From the NCBI GenBank assembly GCA_036961355.1, contig JBALVL010000023.1, positions 1 to 64,000 of the forward strand: a stretch of 64,000 nucleotides of DNA. Reading direction: 5' to 3'. Under the pieces are notes generated by a model. The model was not told where the DNA came from, searched no databases, and saw nothing but the letters and a program-made list of their open reading frames with translations. The position numbers and the translations under genes are program-made. Source of the stretch: Motiliproteus sp036961355. GTDB taxonomy: Bacteria; Pseudomonadota; Gammaproteobacteria; Pseudomonadales; Balneatricaceae. Shown in pieces: positions 1 through 8,879 of this stretch; positions within the stretch are counted from its first letter, which is position 1; each line of letters opens with the position of its first letter.

Positions 1-15
1 GCCTTATTAAGAGAG

Positions 16-44
16 ACCCCCAGCACTGTGTGCTGGGGGTTTTT
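16..44 (+). terminator. Rho-independent terminator of an upstream gene
   Basis: An 11-bp perfect stem (16-26 with 30-40), loop TGT, is followed by a short T run. It would end a plus-strand transcript entering from the left of the window. Confidence 0.8.
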
Positions 45-104
45 CGTTTGGGTTTCTGGTATAGAGGTAGTGTTATTTACAGCCACCGATGCTTAAACGA
101 GCAA

Positions 105-131
105 GGGCTACCCGTCGGGTAGCCCTTTTTT
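105..131 (+). terminator. Second rho-independent terminator
   Basis: A 9-bp GC-rich stem (105-113 with 117-125) with a 3-nt loop is followed by six T. It lies about 60 bp after the first terminator, with no recognisable gene between them. A tandem back-up terminator for the off-window gene is the simplest reading. Confidence 0.75.
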
Positions 132-274
132 ATGGCTGACATTTATTGTGGTTTTGCGACGGCCCTGAGGTAGGAGGCCGGGCCGTTATGCAAAGGGACG
201 ATTACAAGTGTAGGCGAAGCGCCCTTATAACGTTTTGACGCCGCAGTGTCTTTCCTGCCCAAAGAGCGGGTTGT

Positions 275-2950
275 TTAACCCGTGTTGCGCATACCCGAGG
301 CGATACCGGTCATTGTTACCATTAGCGCCTGCTCTACGGTTTTGTTAGGGCAATTACGATCTCGCCGTAACAGTTCTGCCTGTAAGTAGTGCAACGGATC
401 GATGTATGGATTACGAACTTCAATCGATTGCCTAATGACCTCATTGTTGCTCAGTAGCCGGTCGGTTTGTTTGAGTTCGGGGATCAGCTTTTGGGCTTGG
501 CGTAGCTGATGTCTTAGTTGGCTTCCAAGAGGGCGTAGCTCGGGTTCGACCAAACACTGCTCGTAGTGACGGGCAATGGCGGGTTCGGCTTTCGCCAGTA
601 CCATCTCCAGCATATCGATATAAGAGCGAAAGAACGGCCACTGCTCAATCAATTCGTGCAGCTGCGCTTCCTTTCCTTGTTCGATTGCTTGGCTCAGGGC
701 CTGGCCGCTTCCGAGCCAAGCCGGTAGCATTAAGCGAGTTTGAGTCCAGGCGAAGATCCAGGGAATCGCCCGCAAGCTTTCGACTCCTCCGTCTTGTTTA
801 CGTTTGGCTGGGCGACTGCCTAATGGTAATTTGGCTAGCTCCTGCTCTGGGGTTAATTGGCGGAAGTAGGGTACGAATTGCGGCTCCTCGCGTACCAAAC
901 CGACATATTGTTTGTGTGCTTCACTCGATAGCTCGTTCATCAGAGTGCGCCATTCTGGTTTTGGCGGCGGCGGCGGAATGAGGCTGGCTTCGAGTACGGC
1001 GCCTGCGTATAACTCGAGATTACGTACCGCCAGCTCGGGCATTCCAAACTTGTAACGAATCATCTCACCCTGTTCGGTTACCCGTAAACTGCTGTCCACC
1101 GATCCCGGCGGTTGCGACAGAATCGCGGTATGGCTCGGACCGCCACCACGACCGACGGTGCCTCCGCGGCCGTGGAATAAAGTCAGGTCGACCTGATGCT
1201 TCTGGCAGATCTGAGTCAACGCTTCCTGCGCTCGGTATTGCCCCCAAGTGGCGGCAAGTGCGCCTGCATCTTTGGATGAGTCAGAGTAGCCGATCATCAC
1301 CTCTTGGTGGCCGTCGCAATAGTTTTGATACCAATCCAGTCCGAGTAAGGTATCTATACATTTTGGTGCGTTGTCCAGATCGTTGAGGGTTTCAAACAAC
1401 GGTGCAATGCGAATGTTGTGACCAATGCCTGACTCTTTCAGCAACAGTGCGACTGCCAATACATCAGAGGGTGATGAGGCCATCGAGATAACGTAACTGC
1501 CTAGCGATTGAGCATTGTGGCGGGCGACGACGGCACAAGTATCGAGTACTTCCTGTGTATCGGCACTAGGCTGCCATTGTTCGGGTTGATGGCTTTCACT
1601 TTGGCTGTGCGATCGATCGCTTTTCAACGGGGGGAGTAGCGGTCGCTTACTGGCCAGTTCTTGTAGCAGATAGGCTTGCTTTGTCGGTTCATCCCACTCG
1701 TTGTAGCTGCCTAAGCCGTAAAATTGTGTCAGTTCGTCGAACACTTGGGCGTGGCGATCCGCATTTTGGCGAATGTCGAGTCTGACCAAACTCAGGCCGA
1801 AGCAGGCGATACGGCGCAGGGTATTTCGCAAACAACCGTCTGCGATCAGCTCCATACCGCATTGGCGTAGAGAGCGATCACACAGTAGCAAGGGTTCAAG
1901 CAATTCGTCGTTTGTGAGGTAGGCATCTTTGGGTTGTTGCCAGCCATTATCGAGGCAACCCTGCGCCCAGCGGCGCGTGTTTTTCAGTTTTTGCCGGACT
2001 TGTCGTAGTAGTTCTCGGTAAGGCTCATCGCATGGTCCGGTCAGACTCAGAAGCTCGTCATTAGCGCGGCTCATCGATAGTTCATAGCGGAGGTTTGAGA
2101 CATCTTTTAATAGCAGGTCTGCGGCCATCCAACGGGCCAACAAAAGTACTTTTTCGGTGATTTTAGCGGTGACGTTCGGGTTACCGTCACGGTCGCCTCC
2201 CATCCACGAACAAAAGCGGATCGGTGCCGCATCATGCGGTAGCGGCTGACCGGTTATACGCTCTAGTTCCCGGTCGAAATGGCGCAGAAAGGTGGGAACG
2301 GCATGCCATAGTGAGTTCTCGATTACCGCAAAGCCCCACTTGGCTTCGTCGATTGGTGATGGCCGTTCACTGCGGATCTCGTTGGTGTGCCAAGCTTCGC
2401 TGATCAACTGCTGTAAGCGTTCGGTCAGGTCGGTGGTTCGCTGACTGAGCGGGTGCTCGCGGTCACGCTGTTCGAGCAAGTCAGCCATCGTTTCGTATTT
2501 TTGGATGAAGGTACGTCGATTGACCTCGGTCGGATGTGCCGTCAGAACCAAGTCAATACTCAGATTAGCGGCTTTTTCTGCTAGCTGCTCAACACCGACT
2601 CCGTGGTCGATCACCTTGTCGAATACCTTATTGAGAGCCTGAGGATCGGGCTTGGTTACGACCAGTGATTTGCGTCGTCGCACACGGTGATATTCCTCGG
2701 CCAGATTGGCCAGGTTTAGAAATTGGCCAAAGGCACGGGCTATCGGTACCAGCTCTGATTCTTCCAGCTGTTGCAGTGCTTGTACCAGCTCCTCGATATC
2801 CACTTCGCCGCGACGTGCTGCTTTAGAGAGTTGCCGGATCTGCTCAAGCTTGTCGAGGAATGGCTGGCCTTGATCGCGGCTGATGCTTTGCCCCAGCAGG
2901 TTGCCAAATAGACGGACATCTTCGCGTAACGGCGCTTGCAGATCATTCAT
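275..2950 (-). CDS. ppc: Phosphoenolpyruvate carboxylase
   Basis: Cytosolic anaplerotic enzyme: PEP + bicarbonate gives oxaloacetate + phosphate, refilling the TCA cycle. The 891-aa product is full length for the bacterial family. Diagnostic motifs are LTAHPTEVNRR near residue 138 (catalytic His), GGDRDGNP, FHGRGGTVGRGGGP, and the invariant C-terminal segment ending TGIASGMRNTG, whose last Gly is needed for activity. The start at 2950 gives the usual N-terminus (MNDLQAPLREDV). It is transcribed alone on the minus strand. The 274 bp downstream hold an imperfect GC-rich inverted repeat but no clear minus-strand terminator. Confidence 0.98.
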   Translation of the reverse strand: MNDLQAPLREDVRLFGNLLGQSISRDQGQPFLDKLEQIRQLSKAARRGEVDIEELVQALQQLEESELVPIARAFGQFLNLANLAEEYHRVRRRKSLVVTKPDPQALNKVFDKVIDHGVGVEQLAEKAANLSIDLVLTAHPTEVNRRTFIQKYETMADLLEQRDREHPLSQRTTDLTERLQQLISEAWHTNEIRSERPSPIDEAKWGFAVIENSLWHAVPTFLRHFDRELERITGQPLPHDAAPIRFCSWMGGDRDGNPNVTAKITEKVLLLARWMAADLLLKDVSNLRYELSMSRANDELLSLTGPCDEPYRELLRQVRQKLKNTRRWAQGCLDNGWQQPKDAYLTNDELLEPLLLCDRSLRQCGMELIADGCLRNTLRRIACFGLSLVRLDIRQNADRHAQVFDELTQFYGLGSYNEWDEPTKQAYLLQELASKRPLLPPLKSDRSHSQSESHQPEQWQPSADTQEVLDTCAVVARHNAQSLGSYVISMASSPSDVLAVALLLKESGIGHNIRIAPLFETLNDLDNAPKCIDTLLGLDWYQNYCDGHQEVMIGYSDSSKDAGALAATWGQYRAQEALTQICQKHQVDLTLFHGRGGTVGRGGGPSHTAILSQPPGSVDSSLRVTEQGEMIRYKFGMPELAVRNLELYAGAVLEASLIPPPPPKPEWRTLMNELSSEAHKQYVGLVREEPQFVPYFRQLTPEQELAKLPLGSRPAKRKQDGGVESLRAIPWIFAWTQTRLMLPAWLGSGQALSQAIEQGKEAQLHELIEQWPFFRSYIDMLEMVLAKAEPAIARHYEQCLVEPELRPLGSQLRHQLRQAQKLIPELKQTDRLLSNNEVIRQSIEVRNPYIDPLHYLQAELLRRDRNCPNKTVEQALMVTMTGIASGMRNTG

Positions 2951-3054
2951 CGAGTAATCCTTCCCAGTGATAACGTAACGTACGATATCAACAAACTAGA
3001 CCACATCAGCACGCATGTGCCAAGTACCAAGGGTTTGGTGCAAGGTTTTGTCTG

Positions 3055-4251
3055 TTAGGGGCGGATTGTTGGGGCTAGCGGCAATTGTCGCTGTTGCTTA
3101 TCGACGATCTCCTCTATCGCAGCTTGCATTCGTACAAACCGGTCTGCGCTGCCCGGATGGCTCTGGCCGTTTTGCGATTGGATATGAGCGGGGCGTGAAT
3201 GTGACATCTTACGCCAGAAGTCGGCGCCCCCCGCTAATGGGTAATTGGCCCGTGCTAGCAGGTATAGCGAAATATAGTCAGCCTCACTTTCGAACGCTTT
3301 GGAGTAGCTGTTAAGTCCGCCGATGGTAAAGGCGCCGGGTGAGGGGATACCATGGCTCCATAACAGCAGGTCGATGCCGGTTCCGATCAAACCGTTCCGA
3401 CTGGTTGCCGGCACATGAGCGAGCACGTTGTGGGCCAGCTCATGCGCTAACACCAGCGCCAAGTCGCGATCATCACTGGCGAAATCGAGCATCCCTTCGG
3501 TGATGAAGATGGAGCGGTGATCGGCGAAGGCGTTGATGGCATCACTGTTAATGATCACTAGCGGGTAATCACAGCCATTGACGGGTTGTAACCGTACCGT
3601 CAGGAGTTGCTGTTGTCGGTAGAGTTGCAGCTTGATGGCTGGCGGGGCCGATTTAAGATCGGCCGAAGATTGGGGTTTGAATTGGCGAAATCTTTCTGAA
3701 GCATCTGCTGTGGCAGCCTTGCCGGTAAGAAAGGATTGCTGATTGAGGCTGATGAGACGGTCGCCCGGTTGGATACCTGACTGGTCGGCGGGAGAGCCGG
3801 GAACAACGGTCAGTATTTGTAACGCTTCCCCGAGGCCGAAGGTGCGGATGGCGCTGTCACGAAGTGTCGTAACCGCCGTTTTATCGCTGCTGTCTGTGGT
3901 TGCTTCGGACGCTGTGACAGAACCAAACGTGTGGCTGTTACCAAACTGGAACCCAAGCAACGGGCGTACCTGATCAGCGCAAATTTCGGCATTGGCGGTC
4001 AGCAGCGGCCAGCTTACCCGGCTCAAACGTAGCTGCTGTGCCAGCCGATGTTGCAGTGCCTCGCTCTGCTGCTGTTCGGTCTCGCTAACGACTAACGCCG
4101 CTGGGGCATCGGGTGGCTGGTAGTGAGGGGTGGCGCAACCGTTCAGCAGGGCCATCGACAGTATGCTTATAAGTACTATCCGCGCTTTTGGCTGCGGGCT
4201 TGTTATCGCTGGCTGAAATACGGACAGGTTTGATCCCGGTTTATTGTCCAT
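3055..4251 (-). CDS. M48 family zinc metalloprotease lipoprotein with PDZ domain
   Basis: Predicted envelope protease of 398 aa. Visible features are an N-terminal hydrophobic segment ending in a lipobox-like LLNGC, a PDZ-like module (VVPGSPADQSGIQPGDRL), the zinc motif HELAH and the downstream Glu ligand in ESEAD. This is the order of M48 peptidases with an internal PDZ domain. ATG 4251 is preferred to the upstream TTG at 4287 because AGAGGA lies just before it. It follows hemY by about 50 bp on the same strand, so co-transcription is likely. Likely role is envelope protein quality control; the substrate is unknown. Confidence 0.85.
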   Translation of the reverse strand: MDNKPGSNLSVFQPAITSPQPKARIVLISILSMALLNGCATPHYQPPDAPAALVVSETEQQQSEALQHRLAQQLRLSRVSWPLLTANAEICADQVRPLLGFQFGNSHTFGSVTASEATTDSSDKTAVTTLRDSAIRTFGLGEALQILTVVPGSPADQSGIQPGDRLISLNQQSFLTGKAATADASERFRQFKPQSSADLKSAPPAIKLQLYRQQQLLTVRLQPVNGCDYPLVIINSDAINAFADHRSIFITEGMLDFASDDRDLALVLAHELAHNVLAHVPATSRNGLIGTGIDLLLWSHGIPSPGAFTIGGLNSYSKAFESEADYISLYLLARANYPLAGGADFWRKMSHSRPAHIQSQNGQSHPGSADRFVRMQAAIEEIVDKQQRQLPLAPTIRP

Positions 4252-4301
4252 GCGTCCTCTCTTGTTAGCGGGTCTGCCTAGCGCCAAAATGCCAACGACT
4301 G

Positions 4302-5642
4302 TTAGTTACCCAAACGCTGAGCCATATCATAACCGTTCTGGATACAGTCCCCGACTGAAATGCCATCTCGCCAGTTGGCCCTCAGATGAACTCCGGGTAG
4401 TGCTTGTAGTGCGTTGTCAATTTTCTGTAACCGTTGCAGATGGCCCATTTGGTATTGCGGAATGGCGGTAGGCCAGCGGCTGATCTCGACCATATCCGGA
4501 TCACCATCGATCCCCAGCAACGGTTTTATATCTCGCAGAACCCGTTGTGTTAACTGTTCATCGTTGGTGGATGCGATCTCTGGATTGAGCACTCCGCCGA
4601 TGAAGCAGGTCATCAGGTGATGGTCGTCGGGTGCCCGGTCAGGGAAGATGCTTGATGGGAACAGGACTCCCAGTGTTTCGACCCCGGTACAGCGCGGGAT
4701 CAGAAAACCAAAACCATCAAGTGGGTGTTCAACCTGCGACTTTTTAAAGCCCAGTGAGACCGATGCTACCGTTGGATACTGGATGGGTTCGAGTTGTTGC
4801 TGCAGTTGCGGCAACAGGGGACTCAGCAGTTGTGAGCAGGCCTTGGCTGGCAGCGTCAGGATGACTTCGTCGGCTTGCCAGTGTTGGTCACCACTGCCAG
4901 CTTGCCAGCGTCCGTCGTCCAGCTGTTGTAGTGTCTCGACCGGACTGCCGGTGTGTAGTTCCTCATGCATCTTGTCGGCCAGTGTATCGGCCAATTGCTG
5001 CATTCCGTGCTCGAAGGTGATCATTTTACCGGAGGGGCCGGCACCACCACGGTGCTTATGGAACAGTGTCTTGGCGATCATACCGATAAACATCGAGCGG
5101 TACTGCTTTTCTAATGCATACACCTTGGCGGTAGCGGCGCGGACCGACAGTTGCGCAGGATCGCCAGCATAGACGCCGGAGACGAACGGGTTGATGGCGT
5201 AATCCAGAAACTCTTTCCCTAACCGTCGTTCTACAAAGCTGGCGACGCTCTCTTCATCGCGGGCTCGACCAATGAAGGGCTCGAGCAGCAGCCGCCATTT
5301 GCCGGCGGCTTTGAACAGCGGGGTTCGGATAAAATCACCCGGTCCCATCGGCAGCGGATGCAGGTTTGAGTCGCGCAGCACAAAACGTTTATTGCTGGCG
5401 GCGTTGGCTATCATCGGGGTGAGGTTCAGGCTATCGAACAGGACCTCCAGCGCAGGCCGGTTGTTGAGGGTTGAGTTCGGACCGCGTTCGATCAGGTAGC
5501 CATCGCGCTTATGTGTACGCAGATTACCGCCAGCTTGGTCGCGGGCTTCGAGCAGCGTCACGCGATGCCCTTGCTGTTTCAAAAACCAGGCGGTAGTCAG
5601 ACCGGAAATACCGGCTCCCAGAATCAGGTAAGAACGGCTCAT
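4302..5642 (-). CDS. hemY: Protoporphyrinogen oxidase (HemY-type)
   Basis: FAD enzyme that oxidises protoporphyrinogen IX to protoporphyrin IX, the penultimate step of heme synthesis. The 446-aa protein starts with the dinucleotide-binding motif GAGISGLTTAWFLKQQG, followed by the family segments LIERGPNSTLNNRPALEVLF and FVSGVYAGDP, and ends with the C-terminal FAD motif region (NWRDGISVGDCIQNG). ATG 5642 is chosen because GAGGA sits at good spacing and the FAD motif then begins a few residues in. An upstream in-frame ATG at 5681 would add 13 unsupported residues. E. coli uses the unrelated HemG, so this oxygen-dependent type is informative about the lineage. Confidence 0.92.
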   Translation of the reverse strand: MSRSYLILGAGISGLTTAWFLKQQGHRVTLLEARDQAGGNLRTHKRDGYLIERGPNSTLNNRPALEVLFDSLNLTPMIANAASNKRFVLRDSNLHPLPMGPGDFIRTPLFKAAGKWRLLLEPFIGRARDEESVASFVERRLGKEFLDYAINPFVSGVYAGDPAQLSVRAATAKVYALEKQYRSMFIGMIAKTLFHKHRGGAGPSGKMITFEHGMQQLADTLADKMHEELHTGSPVETLQQLDDGRWQAGSGDQHWQADEVILTLPAKACSQLLSPLLPQLQQQLEPIQYPTVASVSLGFKKSQVEHPLDGFGFLIPRCTGVETLGVLFPSSIFPDRAPDDHHLMTCFIGGVLNPEIASTNDEQLTQRVLRDIKPLLGIDGDPDMVEISRWPTAIPQYQMGHLQRLQKIDNALQALPGVHLRANWRDGISVGDCIQNGYDMAQRLGN

Positions 5643-5838
5643 CGAATCCTCGATCGTTAAGGGCTGTAGGTTTGATCGCATCAGTTGAGATAAGGAATTG
5701 TGTTACCGCTTTCAATGCTCACGGTTAACAATCGACCCACCCTAAATGCTATGCCCGACACTATACTCGTGGTCTCCGCCGATTAAAAAAATGATTGTCT
5801 TCGGCTTAGCCAATTTGTGATTTATCAACAGGCCGAAG

Positions 5839-5868
5839 TTGGTTCCGTCATCGCTAAACAGCTATAGT
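5839..5868 (+). promoter_or_regulatory. Possible sigma70 promoter for the nudF operon
   Basis: TTGGTT (5839-5844) and TATAGT (5863-5868) are separated by 18 bp, about 58 bp before the nudF start, in the divergent gap with hemY. This is read by eye only. Confidence 0.35.
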
Positions 5869-5926
5869 GAACTGAGTTGGTTTTTGTAGTGTGAACGTCA
5901 TAAACAAGTAATGTTTAGGAATTGAG

Positions 5927-6550
5927 ATGTCAGAATTCAGCCCGGCTTTTGATCAAACAGATGTCGAACTGCTGCAGCGTGAGCGAGCTTTTGATGGTTT
6001 TTTTAAACTTGATCGCCTGCAGCTGCGGCACGCCCTGTTTGACGGAGGCTGGTCGGAACCGATTACGCGTGAGCTGTTTGTGCGTGATGATGCGGTCTGT
6101 GTGTTGCCCTATGATCCAGGCGCCGACGCGGTGTTGTTGATTGAACAGTTTCGGGTAGGCGCACTGGATGATCAACGCAGTCCCTGGTTGCTCGAATTGG
6201 TTGCTGGTATCGTTGAACCGGGTGAAACGCCTGCCGATGTCGCCCATCGTGAAGCCGATGAAGAAGCCGGCGCAAAGCTGTTGGCGTTGGAACCGATTTG
6301 TCACTATCACGTGTCTCCCGGAGGCTCGAATGAGACGATTCATCTTTTGTGCGGTTTGATTGACAGTCGCGGATTGGGAGGCCACTACGGTTTGGCGCAC
6401 GAGGGTGAAGATATCAGAGCTATGGTGGTCAGTCGCGAGCAGGCTTACCGGGCTGTAACCGACGGCACTATCAATAATGCAGCCACAATTATGGCGTTGC
6501 AGTGGCTGCAATTGAATCACCTGCGGTTGCAGCAGGGCAGTTCATTATGA
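5927..6550 (+). CDS. nudF: ADP-ribose pyrophosphatase (Nudix hydrolase)
   Basis: Hydrolyses ADP-ribose to AMP and ribose-5-phosphate. The 207-aa product carries a complete Nudix box at residues 94-116: G94, E100, R108-E109, E112-E113, G115. The following CHYHVSPGGSNE segment matches the NudF/ADPRase subgroup. It is the first gene of a plus-strand run with yqiB, cpdA, yqiA and parE, the order known in E. coli and Pseudomonas. Its stop overlaps the yqiB start (ATGA), implying translational coupling. Confidence 0.95.
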   Translation: MSEFSPAFDQTDVELLQRERAFDGFFKLDRLQLRHALFDGGWSEPITRELFVRDDAVCVLPYDPGADAVLLIEQFRVGALDDQRSPWLLELVAGIVEPGETPADVAHREADEEAGAKLLALEPICHYHVSPGGSNETIHLLCGLIDSRGLGGHYGLAHEGEDIRAMVVSREQAYRAVTDGTINNAATIMALQWLQLNHLRLQQGSSL

Positions 6551-6999
6551 GTTTGGCGGTGCGCAAACGCTATGTGCCGGATCTGTCGGCTCAGATGGCG
6601 AGTTGTGAGTCGAACTACCACAAAGTGATGCGTCTGATCCCCGATCTTGATGATTGTGACCTGCGTGAATTTCAGATCAGTTGGCACCACCACCGTGCAA
6701 GGGTTGAGATTCGGGTTGAAGAGCGCTTTACCTACACCACTACGTTAAGAGTCGAGCAGTTGTACGAAGACAGCCGTTGGATACGAATGCCGGCATTAAT
6801 GGTTCGGTTATACCACGATGCGCGGTTGGCCGAAGTGATCTGCCGTAAGCAGCGGCGACAGCTCCAGGGCAGCTATGCCTACCCCAACGATCAGATGCAT
6901 CAGCCAGATGAGAAGGCACAACTCAATAACTACCTCGGTGAGTGGCTCAGCCAGTGTTTGGCGCACGGTCTCAGTAATGAGTTGGTGCCGCACGAATAG
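6547..6999 (+). CDS. yqiB: DUF1249 family protein YqiB
   Basis: Conserved protein of unknown function, 150 aa from the ATG that overlaps the nudF stop. The open frame extends upstream, but the overlapping ATG gives the normal family N-terminus (RKRYVPDLSAQMASCESNY). The family is known from the same position beside nudF and cpdA in many gammaproteobacteria. No signal peptide or membrane segment is visible. The function cannot be inferred beyond the conserved neighbourhood. Confidence 0.9.
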   Translation: MSLAVRKRYVPDLSAQMASCESNYHKVMRLIPDLDDCDLREFQISWHHHRARVEIRVEERFTYTTTLRVEQLYEDSRWIRMPALMVRLYHDARLAEVICRKQRRQLQGSYAYPNDQMHQPDEKAQLNNYLGEWLSQCLAHGLSNELVPHE

Positions 7000-7086
7000 C
7001 ACCTTTGACGGTATTAATAGTATCCTGATGGCGCTTTAAACAGCCGCTGCAATAATGAAATCACTAACCACGTAGACCTCTCATCG

Positions 7087-7983
7087 ATGACCTCTGTACC
7101 AAACGATTCTGACTCGGCTTTTGCTTCGCAAGTTGTTGTGGCTAACGATAGCTTTAAGCTGGTTCAGATCAGTGATTTTCACTTGCAGCAGTCGCCGAAA
7201 CAAAGCTACCGCGGCATCGATGTCGAACAGCGGTTGTTGGCGGTATTGCAACATATTCGCGACTATCATACCGATATCGATGCGCTGCTACTCAGCGGTG
7301 ACCTGGTTCATCATGGCTACCTTGAGGGTTATCGACGTTTGGTTGAATACATGCAGCTGTTTGACTGCCCCTGGTACTGGATCCCTGGTAATCATGATTC
7401 CGTCGCCTCTATGAATCAGGTCCGTCAGAGTCCGTCACCTGGCTTTGTTATTCCGGGCTGGCGAGTAGTGCTGTTAGACAGTACCAGCTCGCCCGATGGT
7501 TGCGGTGCCGGAGCGTTGGCCGCTTGCGAGTTACAGCGACTTCAACAACAGCTACTGTTGGCCGAAGATTTGAATCAGTCACTGCTATTGGTGCTGCATC
7601 ACAACCCAGTGCCGGTAGCCAGCCAATGGCAGGATGCCATCATGTTGAGCAATGCCGACGAGCTTTGGGCGATGTTAGAGGGTTCCCCTGTTGCTGTAAC
7701 GGCACTGTTTGGTCACCTGCATCAACAATGGGACCTGCAACGAGGTGGTGTTCGATTGTTAGGGTGCCCAGCCACTTCTGTCCAGTTCAAGGCTAAGCAA
7801 CCGCAACTGGTGATCGAACAGGGCAGCGAGCTGGCGGCTCCCGGCTATCGCTGGCTGACGTTACCTGCTGTGTCTTCATCCCATCAACGTTCCGGCGATA
7901 GTCAACAACATCGGTCAAAAACTCGACAACCTGCCAATCTAGATCAAATTGAAACCGCCATTGTGCGAGTCGGCCTTGCGTAA
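7087..7983 (+). CDS. cpdA: 3',5'-cyclic-AMP phosphodiesterase CpdA
   Basis: Calcineurin-fold metallophosphoesterase that hydrolyses cAMP and so tunes CRP-type regulation. The metal-binding motifs occur in order: QISDFHL (D-x-H), GDLVHHG, GNHDS, LHHNPVP and GHLHQQW. At 298 aa it is slightly longer than the E. coli enzyme, because of a low-complexity C-terminal tail after residue 260 (VSSSHQRSGDSQQHRSK). It lies 87 bp after yqiB and before yqiA in the conserved order. Confidence 0.93.
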   Translation: MTSVPNDSDSAFASQVVVANDSFKLVQISDFHLQQSPKQSYRGIDVEQRLLAVLQHIRDYHTDIDALLLSGDLVHHGYLEGYRRLVEYMQLFDCPWYWIPGNHDSVASMNQVRQSPSPGFVIPGWRVVLLDSTSSPDGCGAGALAACELQRLQQQLLLAEDLNQSLLLVLHHNPVPVASQWQDAIMLSNADELWAMLEGSPVAVTALFGHLHQQWDLQRGGVRLLGCPATSVQFKAKQPQLVIEQGSELAAPGYRWLTLPAVSSSHQRSGDSQQHRSKTRQPANLDQIETAIVRVGLA

Positions 7984-7990
7984 GCGATTG

Positions 7991-8012
7991 TCGATAAGGT
8001 ATTTTTTATCGA
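7991..8012 (+). terminator. Weak hairpin between cpdA and yqiA
   Basis: TCGATAA (7991-7997) pairs with TTATCGA (8006-8012) around a T-rich loop. The stem is AT-rich and no T tract follows, so it may only modulate or protect the transcript. Confidence 0.3.
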
Positions 8013-8066
8013 TTCTGGCATACTTGCTCTGTTTTTAACTTGGCGTGATTCGAATATAAGGTTGTT

Positions 8067-8738
8067 ATGACGAAACCGCTCTATCTCTATATTCACGGTT
8101 TTAACAGCTCGCCGCACTCTTATAAGGCGCGGCAATTGCTACTGTGGCTGAACAGCCAAGAGTTGGATGGCCAGATTGTGGTTCCAAAACTGCCTTATCA
8201 ACCAGGCGTTGCGATCTCGCTGCTTGAAACCTTGATTGATAAACAGATTAAACAGCAACCGGATCAGCCGTTGGTGTTACTCGGCAGTTCGTTGGGCGGC
8301 TTTTATGCGACCTGGTTGACCGAGAAGTTTGCGGCTGTGCATGATATCCGCACCGTCTTGATCAACCCGTCGGTTCGCCCGTTCGACCTGCTGGAAGTTT
8401 GGTTGGGCGACAACGAAAACATCTACACCCATGAAAAATATCAGCTCAATCGCGACCATTTGGCACAGCTTAAGGCGCTGCATTGCTCAACATTGTCTGA
8501 CGCCAGCCGTTATCTGCTACTGACTCAGACCGATGATGAGGTGCTTGATTACCGTCAGGCGGTAGAGATGTACGCGGCTTCACCGCAGTGGGTTATTAAG
8601 GGGGGGGACCATGGTTTTCAACAGTTTGAACGTTGCTGGCCACGTATCTTCGACTTTGCCGGTGATCGTCACCTGCAGCAGCTAGCGCAATGCGCTTTGG
8701 ATGACGGTAGTCTGGCCAAAATGATGGCTGTGTTATGA
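8067..8738 (+). CDS. yqiA: YqiA-family alpha/beta-hydrolase esterase
   Basis: Small cytosolic serine hydrolase of 223 aa, the usual family length is about 190-220. It starts with LYIHGFNSSPHSYKA (oxyanion-hole region). It contains the nucleophile elbow GSSLGGFYA, an acid region TDDEVLDY and the catalytic His in GGDHGFQQF. The family position directly before parE is conserved. The E. coli homologue hydrolyses short acyl esters, and its physiological substrate is unclear. Confidence 0.92.
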   Translation: MTKPLYLYIHGFNSSPHSYKARQLLLWLNSQELDGQIVVPKLPYQPGVAISLLETLIDKQIKQQPDQPLVLLGSSLGGFYATWLTEKFAAVHDIRTVLINPSVRPFDLLEVWLGDNENIYTHEKYQLNRDHLAQLKALHCSTLSDASRYLLLTQTDDEVLDYRQAVEMYAASPQWVIKGGDHGFQQFERCWPRIFDFAGDRHLQQLAQCALDDGSLAKMMAVL

Positions 8739-8879
8739 CGCGGCCGTTGTGTAGCGCGAGAGAAGATATGCAGATGTTGCAGCGACTGATCTGCGTAAGA
8801 TTTAAACAAAAGCATATGACAATCGTTAGTGACCTATCACCACATTACTCGACAACCATGGTAGTGATTTTTAGTGACA

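Noticed and set aside
1..275. tRNA or small RNA between the two left terminators
   Set aside because: No cloverleaf or known RNA fold could be made; two terminators in tandem explain the sequence.
4648..5172. 174-aa open frame on the plus strand
   Set aside because: It is antisense to hemY, is Cys/Ser-rich low-quality translation, and hemY is unambiguous.
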